Below, in pieces: positions 32,201 to 43,900 of a stretch of 64,000 bases of DNA. The first letter of the stretch is position 1, and each line of letters opens with the position of its first letter. The notes below the pieces were generated by a model. It saw only the letters and a list, made by a program, of their open reading frames with translations. It was not told where the DNA came from and did no database searches. The DNA comes from Macrostomum hystrix (lineage: Eukaryota > Platyhelminthes > Macrostomidae). A program made the translations under genes and the position numbers. The stretch is from assembly GCA_950097015.1 (NCBI GenBank), contig CATNEN010000007.1:2914001-2978000 (forward strand). The letters are read 5' to 3'.

Positions 32201-35200
32201 CTGGATGCTGCTGAGTTTGAGTTCACTGCCGAGTGTGCCTCTGGTTAGTACGGGAGTTTTGCAATGCGCTGGGATCTGACGGACGGGGCTTTTGTACTTG
32301 GGTTTGGGGCTGGCAATTCAGTGGTGGGATTCTTTTGCTGGGATTCTACTGTTGGGATCCTATTGTTGGGATTCTATTGCTGGGATTCTATTGCTGGGAT
32401 TCTATTGCTGGGATTCTATTGTTGGGATTCTATTGTTGGGATTCTATTGCTGGGATTCTATTGTTGGGATTCTATTGTTGGGATTCTATTGTTGGGATTC
32501 TATTGCTGGGATTCTATTGCTGGGATTCTACTGTTGGGATTCTACTGTTGGGATTCTATTGCTGGGATTCTATTGCTGGGATTCTACTGTTGGGATCCTA
32601 TTGTTGGGATTCTAATGCTGGAATTCTATTGCTGGGATTCTATTGTTGGGATTCTATTGCTGGGATTCTATTGTTGGGATTCTATTGTTGGGATTCTATT
32701 GCTGGGATTCTATTGTTGGGATTCTATTGTTGGGATTCTATTGCTGGGATTCTATTGTTGGGATTCTATTGCTGGGATTCTATTGTTGGGATTCTATTGT
32801 TGGGATTCTATTGCTGGGATTCTATTGTTGGGATTCTATTGCTGGGATTCTATTGCTGGGATTCTATTGCTGGGATTCTATTGCTGGGATTCTATTGCTG
32901 GGATTCTATTGCTGGGATTCTACTGTTGGGATTCTATTGTTGGGATTCTATTGCTGGGATTCTACTTTTGGGATTCTATTGCTGGGATTCTACTTTTGGG
33001 ATTCTATTGCTGGGATTCTATTGCTGGGATTCTATTGCTGGGATTCTATTGCTGGGATTCTACTGTTGGGATTCTATTGCTGGGATTCTATTGCTGGGAT
33101 TCTATTGCTGGGATTCTATTGCTGGGATTCTACTTTTGGGATTCTATTGCTGGGATTCTACTTTTGGGATTCTATTGTTGGGATTCTATTGCTGGGATTC
33201 TACTTTTGGGATTCTATTGCTGGGATTCTACTTTTGGGATTCTATTGCTGGGATTCTATTGCTGGGATTCTATTGCTGGGATTCTATTGCTGGGATTCTA
33301 CTGTTGGGATTCTATTGTTGGGATTCTATTGCTGGGATTCTACTTTTGGGATTCTATTGCTGGGATTCTACTTTTGGGATTCTATTGCTGGGATTCTATT
33401 GCTGGGATTCTATTGCTGGGATTCTATTGCTGGGATTCTACTGTTGGGATTCTATTGCTGGGATTCTATTGCTGGGATTCTATTGCTGGGATTCTATTGC
33501 TGGGATTCTACTTTTGGGATTCTATTGCTGGGATTCTACTTTTGGGATTCTATTGTTGGGATTCTATTGCTGGGATTCTACTTTTGGGATTCTATTGCTG
33601 GGATTCTACTTTTGGGATTCTATTGCTGGGATTCTATTGCTGGGATTCTATTGCTGGGATTCTATTGCTGGGATTCTATTGCTGGGATTCTACTTTTGGG
33701 ATTCTATTGCTGGGATTCTATTGCTGGGATTCTATTGCTGGGATTCTATTGCTGGGATTCTATTGCTGGGATTCTATTGCTGGGATTCTATTGCTGGGAT
33801 TCTAGTTGTGGGATTCTAGTGTTGGGATTCTACTGCTGGGATTCTATTGCTGGGATTCTATTGCTGGGATTCTATTGCTGGGATTTTATTGTTTGGGACT
33901 GTCAATTTATCCCGAAGGTTTCTGAGCTTACAAACCCGCGCGGCCATTTGCAGTCTCTTCGATCCTGAGGTCCCGCGGTCAGCCCGCCCGCTTCTCCACG
34001 CTGAACTACGAGACCCTGCGGGCCTCTTCCCTGGTGGATGGTAATCGCAACGGTAACTGGGGATCCGGCTCCTGCGCTGAGACCTCCGCGTCCGATCCCG
34101 CGCCCTGGTTCATGATCGACCTGCTGCGCGACTTCCTCATCGACCGGGTCGACGTCTACAACAGGCAGGACTGCTGCCACACTCGATTCCGCCAGGTCAC
34201 ACTCGGCCTGGGATCCGACCCGCAGTCCTGGGCGGCCTGGGCTGCCAGCCAGTTCAGCCAGGCCGCCTACTTTGCCGGCCCTGCCAGCCTTAGCCCACAG
34301 GTTGCGCGCTTTCAGAAACTTTCGTTAATTTCTAATTCGTTACAACTAATAATAAAAACAAGAATTGCAGTGACACATAATTTGTTGCCACTTGACCCGC
34401 AGCCAGCGAGGAGGCAATTCTGCCCATTCCGCTGAATCCTGAGCACACACGCTCACTCAGGTGTGTACATCTGCCCTGGCTTTCCATCGTCAGGCAGTGC
34501 ACAATCTCTCTGTGCCTTGGAGGTTGGTCCTAAAGAGCGTAAATTGCACGAGACAAGCCTCCAAGCCTTCTCTCCGCGGCTGCGACCCTAATGAATGTGG
34601 CGTAGCCGTGGAATCGAGCTCAGTGACCTTGGTGCGAGAGGCAAACGGTTAGACCGCTCAGCGACTAACGCCCTACTGGCTCCTATTAAAAAATGGCTTC
34701 CGTTTACTATAAAATACGTTAAAAAAGTTTTTGACACTAATTATACTCTTGAAGGACTTCCGTTACTAATAAATTTGTTACAATATCGCATCTTCCGTTA
34801 CTATTCGAAGCGTTACAAAAGCCTCTCTGAACAATACGCAGGTCGTGCCATTCGCTGATATTCGTCGAGTTGGTCGCTTTGTCGCACTGCAGAAGAACAT
34901 TTCCGGTGTGGCTTCTAACCAGCTCATCATGAACCTGTGCGAAGTGGAAATCTTCTGCTGGGACGCATGTAAGCGGCAGTGACCTTTTCTGTTACGAGAA
35001 AGTTATCCAAGCCTCAGAACTCAGCATGTCTTATCTGCCGCAGTTCCTCTCGTGTCGGCGGATTTGCCAGCCGCATCCGGGTTCACAGACAGGCCCGGTC
35101 TGGCACTGGACGGCAACCTCACGAGTTGCTTCAGCGTGACATCGGCTGGCGATGGCAGCTCGGCCTGGCTCATTGTGGACCTGCTCCGCCCAGTTCAGCT

Positions 35201-36818
35201 GCACGAAGCCTTCCTGACTGTGTTCGGCCTGAATTCGACAGCGGGATTGGGCACAATATTCGCATTCTACGCCGTTGAGAGCGTCGGCTTGAACAACACG
35301 ATGATGGGCAGCGCAGTCTACAGAGAAAACAGCGACCAGAGGCTGCGGGCCTACCTCAACGATCGGATTGGGCAAAGAGTGCAAATTTTTGCTGATAGAC
35401 CCGGCTTGGCTATGTGCGAGATTCAGCTGCACGCCATGTCTGTTCGTGAGTGTACAGTAATGTTCACAGTGCCTATGGTATTCACCAACTGTCTATGGTA
35501 TTCTCAAACTTTCTATGGTATTCACCAACTGTCTATGGTATTCTTGAAATGTCTATGGTATTCTTGAACTGTCTATGGTATTCCCCAACTGTCTAAATGG
35601 TATTCTCCAACTGTGTATGGTATTCTCCAACTGTCAAAATGGTACTCTCCAACTGTCTATGGTATTCTTAAACTGTCTATGGTATTCTGCAACTGTCTAA
35701 ATGGTACTCTCCAACTGTCTAAATGGTATTCTCCAACTGTCTATGGTATTCTTAAACTGTCTATGGTATTCTGCAACTGTCTATGGTATTCTCCAACTGT
35801 CTAAATGGTACTCTCCAACTGTCTATGGTACTCTCCAACTGTCTAAATGGTACTCTTCAACTGTCTATGGTACTTTCCAACTGTCTAAATGGTACTCTCC
35901 AACTGTCTATGGTACTCTCCAACTGTCTATGGTATTCTATAACTCGCCAATCCTCCAGCGCCATCAGTCTGCGGCCTCAATGTCTCATTTCAACTTTGGG
36001 AAGCGGCCTCATCCACCGCTGAAGCATCCCGACTTTTGCACCGACCTGCGTTGCTGAACAGTAGTGACGCCGCAACACTCGTTGTCATGGCAACGTTGAA
36101 CGCTTCGACAACCGACATCCAGCCGCTGCGGCTGCTACAGAGGGCCGCTTTGAGCTCCGCATCGGCGGCCTCATTTGGTCGCACAGCGGCATCCTTTGAA
36201 GTAGCCGACGCTGAGCCGGGCTGGTACCTGGCTGTGCTGTCTGGTACTGCTGTGGGACTAACACGCATTCCTGGAAACACCAGCACTGTCGCGGTGTCGC
36301 AGCGACTGCAGTTGGCGAGCTTCAGCCTGACGCAGCAGCCGTTGAGCTGCTGCTCGAGCTACGAGATTCGCCAGGGCCCGACTGGCCGGCTGCAGCCTGC
36401 GGCAGCTGGCAACTCCAGGCAGCCGCTGCTGCTGATACAGGGGACTGGCGGCGGGTTCGTCGGCTTCAAGACCGCCTGCGAGACAGGTAGCGACACTCCG
36501 ACACATGTTCTACCTGATCTACACGATCTACCCGATCTCTCCAGTTGTCTACCCGATCTATTCGTTATCTACCTGATCTATTCAGTTGTCTACCCGATCT
36601 ATTCAGTTGTCTACCCGATCTATTCAGTTGTCTACCCGATCTATTCAGTTGTCTACCCGATCTATTCAGTTGTCTACCCGATCTATTCAGTTGTCTACCT
36701 GATCTATCCTACGAGTAATTTTGTTTCCATGCCTCCTAGTGTCTATCCAGTTTATCATTATGCCATTGAACGCGAAGCACACAGATATGAAAAGCAGGTA
36801 TTGATGCAGGTAATGTGA
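29282..36818 (+). CDS. Secreted multidomain F-type lectin (fucolectin-like) protein
   Basis: Exons with matching phases: 29282-29354 (signal peptide, VFYLFWFLSNGALIFG), about 30462 to near 30600, 31806-32243, 33954-34300, 34842-34968, 35044-35445, 35959-36486, and a weak last exon 36751-36818. Exons 4-5 encode an F-type lectin domain: LVDGNRNGNW, FMIDLLRDFLIDRVDVYNR, RQDCCHTR (the RxDx4R fucose motif with its vicinal Cys pair), ending NLCEVEIF. The motif's His position reads Thr. Exon 6 is a second, more divergent module (LALDGNLTSC, SAWLIVDLL, CEIQLHA). Exons 3 and 7 look like beta-trefoil/AbfB-type modules (VSLESVLAPGYFVGF; SFEVADAEPGWYLAV). Such proteins bind glycans outside the cell. The exon 2 donor and the 3' end are uncertain; the frame is also open straight through the 30596-31795 array. 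Confidence 0.75.
29379..30075. repeat. 24-bp minisatellite (AATCGCAGCTAGAACCGTAG type), lectin intron 1
   Basis: Tandem AATCGCAGCTAGAAC modules alternating with CGTAGCAGG or AGTAACAGG. It starts about 24 nt after the donor at 29355. It is related by the GAATCGCA core to arrays in three kinase introns (44380-47860 and 47985-49365). Confidence 0.96.
30596..31795. repeat. 15-bp minisatellite, about 80 copies, lectin gene
   Basis: About 50 near-identical copies of CTGGTATCCCACCAC, then mixed CATCCTGCTATCCCA units identical to those in the last DNAI1 intron. All six frames are essentially free of stops. It lies between exon 2 and exon 3; probably intronic, since the same unit is clearly intronic in DNAI1, but coding cannot be excluded from sequence alone. 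Confidence 0.95.
32320..33895. repeat. 14-bp minisatellite, about 110 copies, lectin intron 3
   Basis: Unit CTGGGATTCTATTG with GCTG/GTTG/TTTTG variants. Fourteen bp cycles through all three frames, none with a stop, which makes spurious frames of over 500 codons. It begins about 76 nt after the donor at 32244. Confidence 0.97.
34440..34690 (-). mobile_element. tRNA-derived SINE-like element, family 1
   Basis: On the minus strand: head CTGAGCGGTCTAACCG, TTTGCCTCTCGCACCAAGG, B-box-like GAGCTCGATTCC; body CCGCGGAGAGAAGGCTTGG, CCTCCAAGGCACAGAGA, GCACTGCCTGACGATGG. It is alignable over about 220 bp with the copy at 25250-25485. Located in lectin intron 4. Confidence 0.8.
35473..35945. repeat. 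About 20-bp minisatellite, lectin intron 6
   Basis: Copies of TCTATGGTATTCTCCAACTG with TCTAAATGGTACTC variants. It begins about 27 nt after the donor at 35446 and runs almost to the acceptor at 35956-35958. Confidence 0.95.
36515..36712. repeat. 21-bp minisatellite, lectin intron 7
   Basis: About 8 copies of TCTATTCAGTTGTCTACCCG. It begins about 28 nt after the donor at 36487. The reading frame stays open through it. Confidence 0.9.
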
Positions 36819-37385
36819 TTTGATACAAAAATGATATAATACACGAAATCTACACTATTTCGTTGATGAAAGTACAATTTAAATTTTTTTAACTATTAGC
36901 GTCTGTCCCGTCCCGTCTTCCTTGGCACTAGTTGAGTTGCTTGCTCTTTTTGGAAATCGGGAAAACTTGAGTTCATGGCAATGGCCCTCCGTCTCGAACT
37001 CTCCCTAACTTGTTTGCAAATCGTTGGGCCCCTTCGCAATCCGAACTAGGCTAAACAGTTTTATCTTTTGCCCAGCACCCCCGGGCCCGAACCAACTGGC
37101 AAGCGGGAAGAGATGGTTACAGGGGATGGGAGGGGGAGAAATTGAGGGCGAGCTGTCATTAATCCTTCTCGGTCTGGCCGGATGCAAGCTGCTTGCACTT
37201 TACATCCGCATATAGCTAGGAAATTGCTAGCGCGCCATTCTAGCTGTCTGTCGGGCACACTTCCGAATTTCTTGTTACTTACCAATTGTTCCGTTTCTGC
37301 TAATTCCCAAGTTTACTTTTGTTTTGACGACAAGCTTCAGCTAAAACAGGTGAGATTCGCGACATTCGCTGTCACTATAGTGGGA
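36819..37385 (+). other. Intergenic, with probable non-coding 5' exon of the kinase gene ending at 37349
   Basis: CTAAAACAG|GTGAGA at 37341-37355 is a good donor. A minisatellite begins about 40 nt after it, the pattern seen at the other introns here, and the kinase coding exon with its own ATG (37994) follows the array. I infer a 5' UTR exon ending at 37349. Its start is unknown. Confidence 0.4.
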
Positions 37386-37389
37386 GTCC

Positions 37390-37920
37390 GAACAGGGCAG
37401 CCCCGAACGGGAATTCTACCAAGTAGGAAACCCCAAAATGGGAATGCTACTGAGGAAAACCGGAAATCGGAATCCCGATGAGGAAATCCCGAATTGGGAA
37501 TCCAACCGAGGAAACTCCTAAGTGGGAATCCCATTGAGGAAATCCCAAAAAGGAATCCTACTAAGGAAATCCCAAAGTGGGAATCCCTCTGAGGAAATCC
37601 CGATATGGAAATCCTATTTAAGAAATCCCGAACTAGGAATCCTAGTGAGGAAATCCCGTAATAGGAATTCTACCAAGGGTAAATTCCGAAATCAAAATCC
37701 TACTGAGGAAATATCGAAATGGGAATCCTAATTGAGAAACTCCAAGAAGGAATCCAGCTATGAAAATCCCATAATTTGGGCATTACTGTGTAAATCCTGG
37801 AATGGAACCCAAGTAGTGATATTGCTAAATCTGAATCCTCAATCCTATTCAATCCAATATTGAAAATTCCCCAAATCGATGTCCCCACTGAGGAAATCCC
37901 AATATAAAAATCCATCGCAG
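37390..37920. repeat. About 27-bp degenerate minisatellite before the kinase coding exon
   Basis: Copies of GAGGAAATCCCGAAATGGG + AATCCTACT, diverging towards the 3' side. It ends at the acceptor CAG at 37918-37920. Confidence 0.85.
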
Positions 37921-40900
37921 CAACAAGCATCCGCAAAGCTTTCAGGCGCAGTTTCCAGAGCCATCGCCGGCAGCAGCCGCATGGGGCAGCGGCATGGGGA
38001 AGCGAATCCGGCGCATCGGCCGGTACCTGATGGGCGGCGTCTGCCTCGGGCGTGGCAGCTTCTCCCGGGTTGAGCTGGCGGTGCACGAGGTTGCGGAGTG
38101 CCAGGTCAGTCGCTAGATACCATTCCTACATTCCAAAATGGGAATCCTATTCTCAGATCCCCAAATGGGAATCCCAATCTCAGATCCCGAAACTGGAATC
38201 CCGATCTCAGATCCCAAACAGGAATCCCAATCTCAGATCCTCAAACTAGAATCCCATTCTCAGATCCTCAAACCAGAATCCCATTCTCAGATCCCCAAAC
38301 AGGAATCCCAATCTCAGATCCCGAAACTGGAATCCCGATCTCAGATCCCAAACAGGAATCCCAATCTCAGATCCTCAAACTAGAATCCCATTCTCAGATC
38401 CTCAAACTAGAATCCCAATCTCTGATCCCGAAACTGGAATCCCGATCTCACATCCCCCAAATGGGAATCCCAATCTCTGATCCTCAAACTAGTATCCCAT
38501 TCTCAGATCCCCAAACAGGAATCCCAATCCCAGATAGCCAAATTAAAAACTGAATTCTAAGAAAGTTTTTTACGTTTTCTTGTTTTCAACACTTCGTCGA
38601 CGTGTTAGCCAATTTTAATCCGCAAAGCAGCATTCGCTCCGTCCATCCCATTCCGTCTCCGGCCCCTCCCACAATGTCCCACGATTTGCTCTTCGGGGAA
38701 ATCAAAGAGACTGTTCATCAAGAGGCTACTGCCACAATTATCCCTGCCAGGGATCATTGCTGGCAGGGCTGGTCGATCTGAGGATCCCAGACAATCTTTG
38801 CTGACTGATAGCATTCGGGCTAATTTCCAGTTGAAATAACTGATAACTTTTTTCTGGGGTACAAAGCGATATCGATTCTGATTGCAAGCTGGCAAAATCA
38901 GGCATCAAACTTGCTGATCAAGAAAAGAAACAAATCTCAAGAACACGAAAAAATAATGCGAAAATTTCAAATCAAATTAAAATTTTCAGTCCAAAATCTG
39001 AAAAATCTAAACTGCAACCCACAGAAACAAAATTCCATAAGTTTAAATCGCATATCTAAAATCCTTAATATAAAATCTGAAATCCCAAATCTGAAATCCC
39101 AAATCTGAGATCCCAAATCTGAAATCCCAAATCTGAGATCCCAAATCTGAAATCCCAAATCTGAAATCCCAAATCTGAGATCCCAAATCTGAAATCCCAA
39201 ATCTGAAATCCCAAATCTGAGATCCCAAATCTGAGATCCCAAATCTGAAATCCCAAATCTGAGATCCCAAATCTGAAATCCCAAATCTGAAATCCCAAAT
39301 CTGAAATCCGAAATCTGAGGTCCCAAATCTGAAATCCCAAATCTGAAATCCCAAATCTGAGATCCCAAATCTGAGATCCCAAATCTGAAATCCCAAATCT
39401 GAGATCCCAAATCTGAAATCATAAATATAAACTCTGAAATCCGAAAATGTGAAATGCAAATCGCAGATAAATTCTTTATTAACGATTCCCAAATTCTTAG
39501 TAACAAAGCTAGCAAACAATTTTCCCTTTTCATTCAGGTGGCAATAAAAATCACCGACACCAGAAAATTAACCAGTCAGCTGTCCAGAGAGGCTGTCTAT
39601 CGCGAGGCCCGACTGCTCAGCCAGCTCAGACACCCCAGCATTGTCCGCTATTATCAGTCGCTTAAGGTTTGATTAGACTGGACTTTAATCCAAAAACAAT
39701 ATTCCCGATTGACAATCCGCTCTAAATGATAATCCCGTTACTAACTGAGAATCCCTTTCTCAATGATAGTCCCCCTCTGAATGGTAATCACCTCTCTGAC
39801 TGATAATTCATCTCTGACTGATAATTCATCTCTGACTGATAATCCCTCCGGGCTGATAATCCCTCTCTGTTTTATAATCCCTCTCTGACAGATAATCCAT
39901 CTCTGACTGACAATCCCTCTCTGATTGATAATCCCTCTCTGACTGACAATCCCTCTCTGATTGATAATCCCTCTCTGATTGACAATCCCTCTCTGAATGA
40001 TAATCCCTCTCTGACAGATAATCCCCTCTCTGACAGATAATCCCCTCTCTGACAGATAATCCCCTCTCTGACAGATAATCCCCTCTCTGACTGACAATCC
40101 CTCGTTGACTGATAATCCCTCGTTGACTGATAATCCATATCTAACTAATAATCCCTCTCTGATTGACAATCCCTCTCTGTTTGAAAATCCCTCTCTGATT
40201 GATAATCCCTCCAGGCTGATAATCCCTACAGGCTGATAATCCCTCTAGGCTGATAATCCCTCCAGGCTGATAATCCCTCTCTGACAGATAATCCATCTCT
40301 GACTGACAATCCCTCTCTGATTGATAATCCCTCTCTGATTGACAATCCCTCTCTGATTGATAATCCCTCTCTGATTGATAATCCCTCTCTGATTGACAAT
40401 CCCTCTCTGATTGATAATCCCTCTCTGATTGATAATCCCTCTCTGATTGACAATCCCTCTCTGTTTGAAAATCCCTCTCTGATTGATAATCCCTCCAGGC
40501 TGATAATCCCTACAGGCTGATAATCCCTCTAGGCTGATAATCCCTCCAGGCTGATAATCCCTCTCTGACAGATAATCCATCTCTGACTGACAATCCCTCT
40601 CTGATTGATAATCCCTCTCTGATTGACAATCCCTCTCTGATTGATAATCCCTCTCTGATTGATAATCCCTCTCTGATTGACAATCCCTCTCTGATTGATA
40701 ACCCCTCTCTGATTGATAATCCCTCTCTGATTGACAATCCCTCTCTGATTGACAATCCCTCTCTGACAGATAATCCATCTCTGACTGACAATCCCTCTCT
40801 GATTGATAATCCCTCTCTGATTGACAATCCCTCTCTGATTGATAATCCCTCTCTGATTGATAATCCCTCTCTGATTGACAATCCCTCTCTGATTGACAAT

Positions 40901-43900
40901 CCCTCTCTGATTTACAATCCCTCTCTGATTGATAATCCATCTCTGACTGATAATCCATCTCTGACTGACAATCCCTCGTTGACTGATAATCCCTATCCAA
41001 CTAATAATCCCTCTCTGATGGACAATCCCTCTCTGACTGATAATCCTTCCTGGCTGATAATCTGACTGACTGACGGCAAACAACCCAGGCTGATGGCCAG
41101 CACTTCATGGTCATGGAACTGGCTGCCGGGGGCACCCTGCAGGAGCACATGAAGGCCTCAGCCAGCAAGAAGTTGCCCGAGGCGACAGCCAGGATGTACT
41201 TTTACCAGTTGGCATCCGGTCTGAGCTACTTGCACAGTCTTGGCCTGGTGCACAGGGATGTCAAGCCAGACAATATTCTGCTGGATAAGGACAAGAAAAA
41301 TGTGAAACTGTGCGGTCAGTCGAACAAGACTTCAACTGTCTACCCAATCACTCCAACTGTCTACCCAATCACTCCAACTGTCTACCCAATCACTCCAACT
41401 GTCGACCCAATCACTCCAGCTGTCTACCCAATCACTCCAACTGTCTACCCAATCACTCCAACTGTCTACCCAATCACTCCAGCTGTCTACCCAATCACTC
41501 CAACTGTCTACCCAATCACTCCAACTGTCTACCCAATCACTCCAACTGTCTACCCAATCACTCTAACTGTCGACCCAATCACTCCAACTGTCGACCCAAT
41601 CACTCCAGCTGTCTACCCAATCACTCCAACTGTCTATCCAATCACTCCAACTGTCTACCCAATCACTCCAGCTGTCTACCCAATCACTCCAACTGTCTAC
41701 CCAATCACTCCAACTGTCTACCCAATCACTCCAACTGTCTACCCAATCACTCCCACTGTCTGTCGAGTCTCTCAAGCTGACTAGCTCCTACTGGCCACTC
41801 ATAAATTTTCGTTTCTCTGTCAACAGACTTCGGGCTGAGCGATCTGCTGCAGGGTGAGCAGCAGCTGGTCTGTAAATGCGGCAGTCCGGAGTTCGCGCCC
41901 CCCGAGTTGCTATTGGCTAGCGGGAGTGTTCGCTACGGCACCGAGGTGGACTCTTGGAGCCTGTGAGTTCCGACTGAGCCCACTCAGGACAAGCTTACCT
42001 CTGATTGCTTGGACAGTCCATGGACTGGGGCGAGGGGCGCCAAACCCAACCTCAATCGACCCAGCAAATGCTGGCACTCATTTAGCTGCTGGGTGAACTA
42101 AATCAATGTAGTGCTCAGTGTCTTGCTACAGGACACAAATTGTTTCAGTGAAGATGAGAATCGAACCCACGACCTTGAATTTGTGAATCCATTGCTTAAA
42201 ACTATAAACCCCACGACCCCTAACCCCTAGCCCTACAACCCCGAACCCTTCAACCCCGAACCCTTCAACCCCGAACCCTTCAACCCCGAACCCTTCAACC
42301 CCAAACCCTTCAACCCCGAACCCTTCAACCCCAAACACTTCAACCCCGAACCCTTCAACCCCGAACCCTTCAACCCCGAACCCTTCAACCCAAACACTTC
42401 AACCCCGAACCCTTCAACCCCGAACCCTTCAACCCCGAACCCTTCAACCCCAAACACTTCAACCCCGAACCCTTCAACCCAAACCATTGAAACCCGAACC
42501 CTTCAACCCCAAACACTTCAACCCCGAACCCTTCAACCCCGAACCCTTCAACCCCGAACCCTTCAACCCCGAACCCTTCAACCCCAAACACTTCAACCCC
42601 GAACCCTTCAACCCCGAACCCTTCAACCCCGAACCCTTCAACCCCAAACACTTCAACCCCGAACCCTTCAACCCCGAACCCTTCAACCCCGAACCCTTCA
42701 ACCCCAAACACTTCAACCCCGAACCCTTCAACCCAAACCCTTGAAACCCGAACCCTTCAACCCCAAACACTTCAACCCCGAACCCTTCAACCCCGAACCC
42801 TTGAACCCCGAACCCTTCAACCCCGAACCCTTCAACCCCGAACCCTTCAACCCCGAACCCTTACCCCGAACCCTTCAACCCCGAACCCTTCAACCCCGAA
42901 CCCTTCAACCCCGAACCCTTCAACCCCGAACCCTTCAACCCCGAACCCTTCAACCCCGAACCCTTAAACATGGCCAGTCGCCAGTAAAAGCTTAAAATCC
43001 TATATTTACCAGATGAAAGACACGGTGGTATTTCATATACCGACATTTTTCTTTTTATTTTTCTTCTAAAATATTCAAACAATGGCCATAAAATTCCAAA
43101 AGACGGAGACATTTTTTTGCTCTATCCAATAAAACAACTTCCAGAATCACAAAACATTGGCATCGTCGTGATATTCAACGATTCTCGTCGGGGGTGTCTG
43201 GTGAAAGAAACCACCAATATAGGCATGACTTTTCTGGTCACGAAATTTCATCAAGTACTCGTAACGATATTATTATCGTACATATTATTAATATTATTTT
43301 TATTGAAACAATATGGATTCGCCAAGGAGGTTTATGCAGAGTAATGCTAGTAGTCCTTGTCACCAGGGGTCTTCGACAAGAATCGCTGAAATCTCGACGA
43401 TGCTGGACGGTCGGCGGCTTTGAAAGTTGGTTCATAGTAAAGGGCAAAAACTTTGATCCGCATGGTTGATTTTCACGAAAATCGGTCATTCGGTTTGGGA
43501 GCTGTCGTGAAGTAGGCAGTGGGTATTTGAAAGTCTTCAACCCGAATCATCCAGCGGCGTCGTCCTGTTCGTCATGACAGTCGGCCGGCTGCCGTTCGAC
43601 TCGCCTTATCACGATCAGCAGCGATTGAAGCGACTCGCGGACATCGCCAGTCGAGGTCTTCAGCAGCCGAGATGCCAGGATGCGATGGCTCACCTCGCGG
43701 CTGGTGCGAGTGAAATCAAAACTAACTCTTTTCGATTGCGGAATTCCCTATTCTCGGTTCTTGTAATTTGTATTTATAGATTTCTAGATTTTCCGTTTCA
43801 GAATACCCTCGTATTTATGAAGATAGATTTTCGGATTCTAGGTTGGGATTTGGGTATTCTGTACTTGGGATTCGGTGATTCCAGATTTCCTTCAACCCCG

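Noticed and set aside
32233-33968. Long frames of GILLLGFYCWDS repeats (more than 500 codons)
   Set aside because: A 14-bp intronic minisatellite; all three frames give the same repeat peptide, showing no coding constraint.
42225-42970. Telomere-like AACCC repeats
   Set aside because: The unit is 16 bp (CTTCAACCCCGAACCC), is intronic, and does not match a TTAGGG-type telomere.
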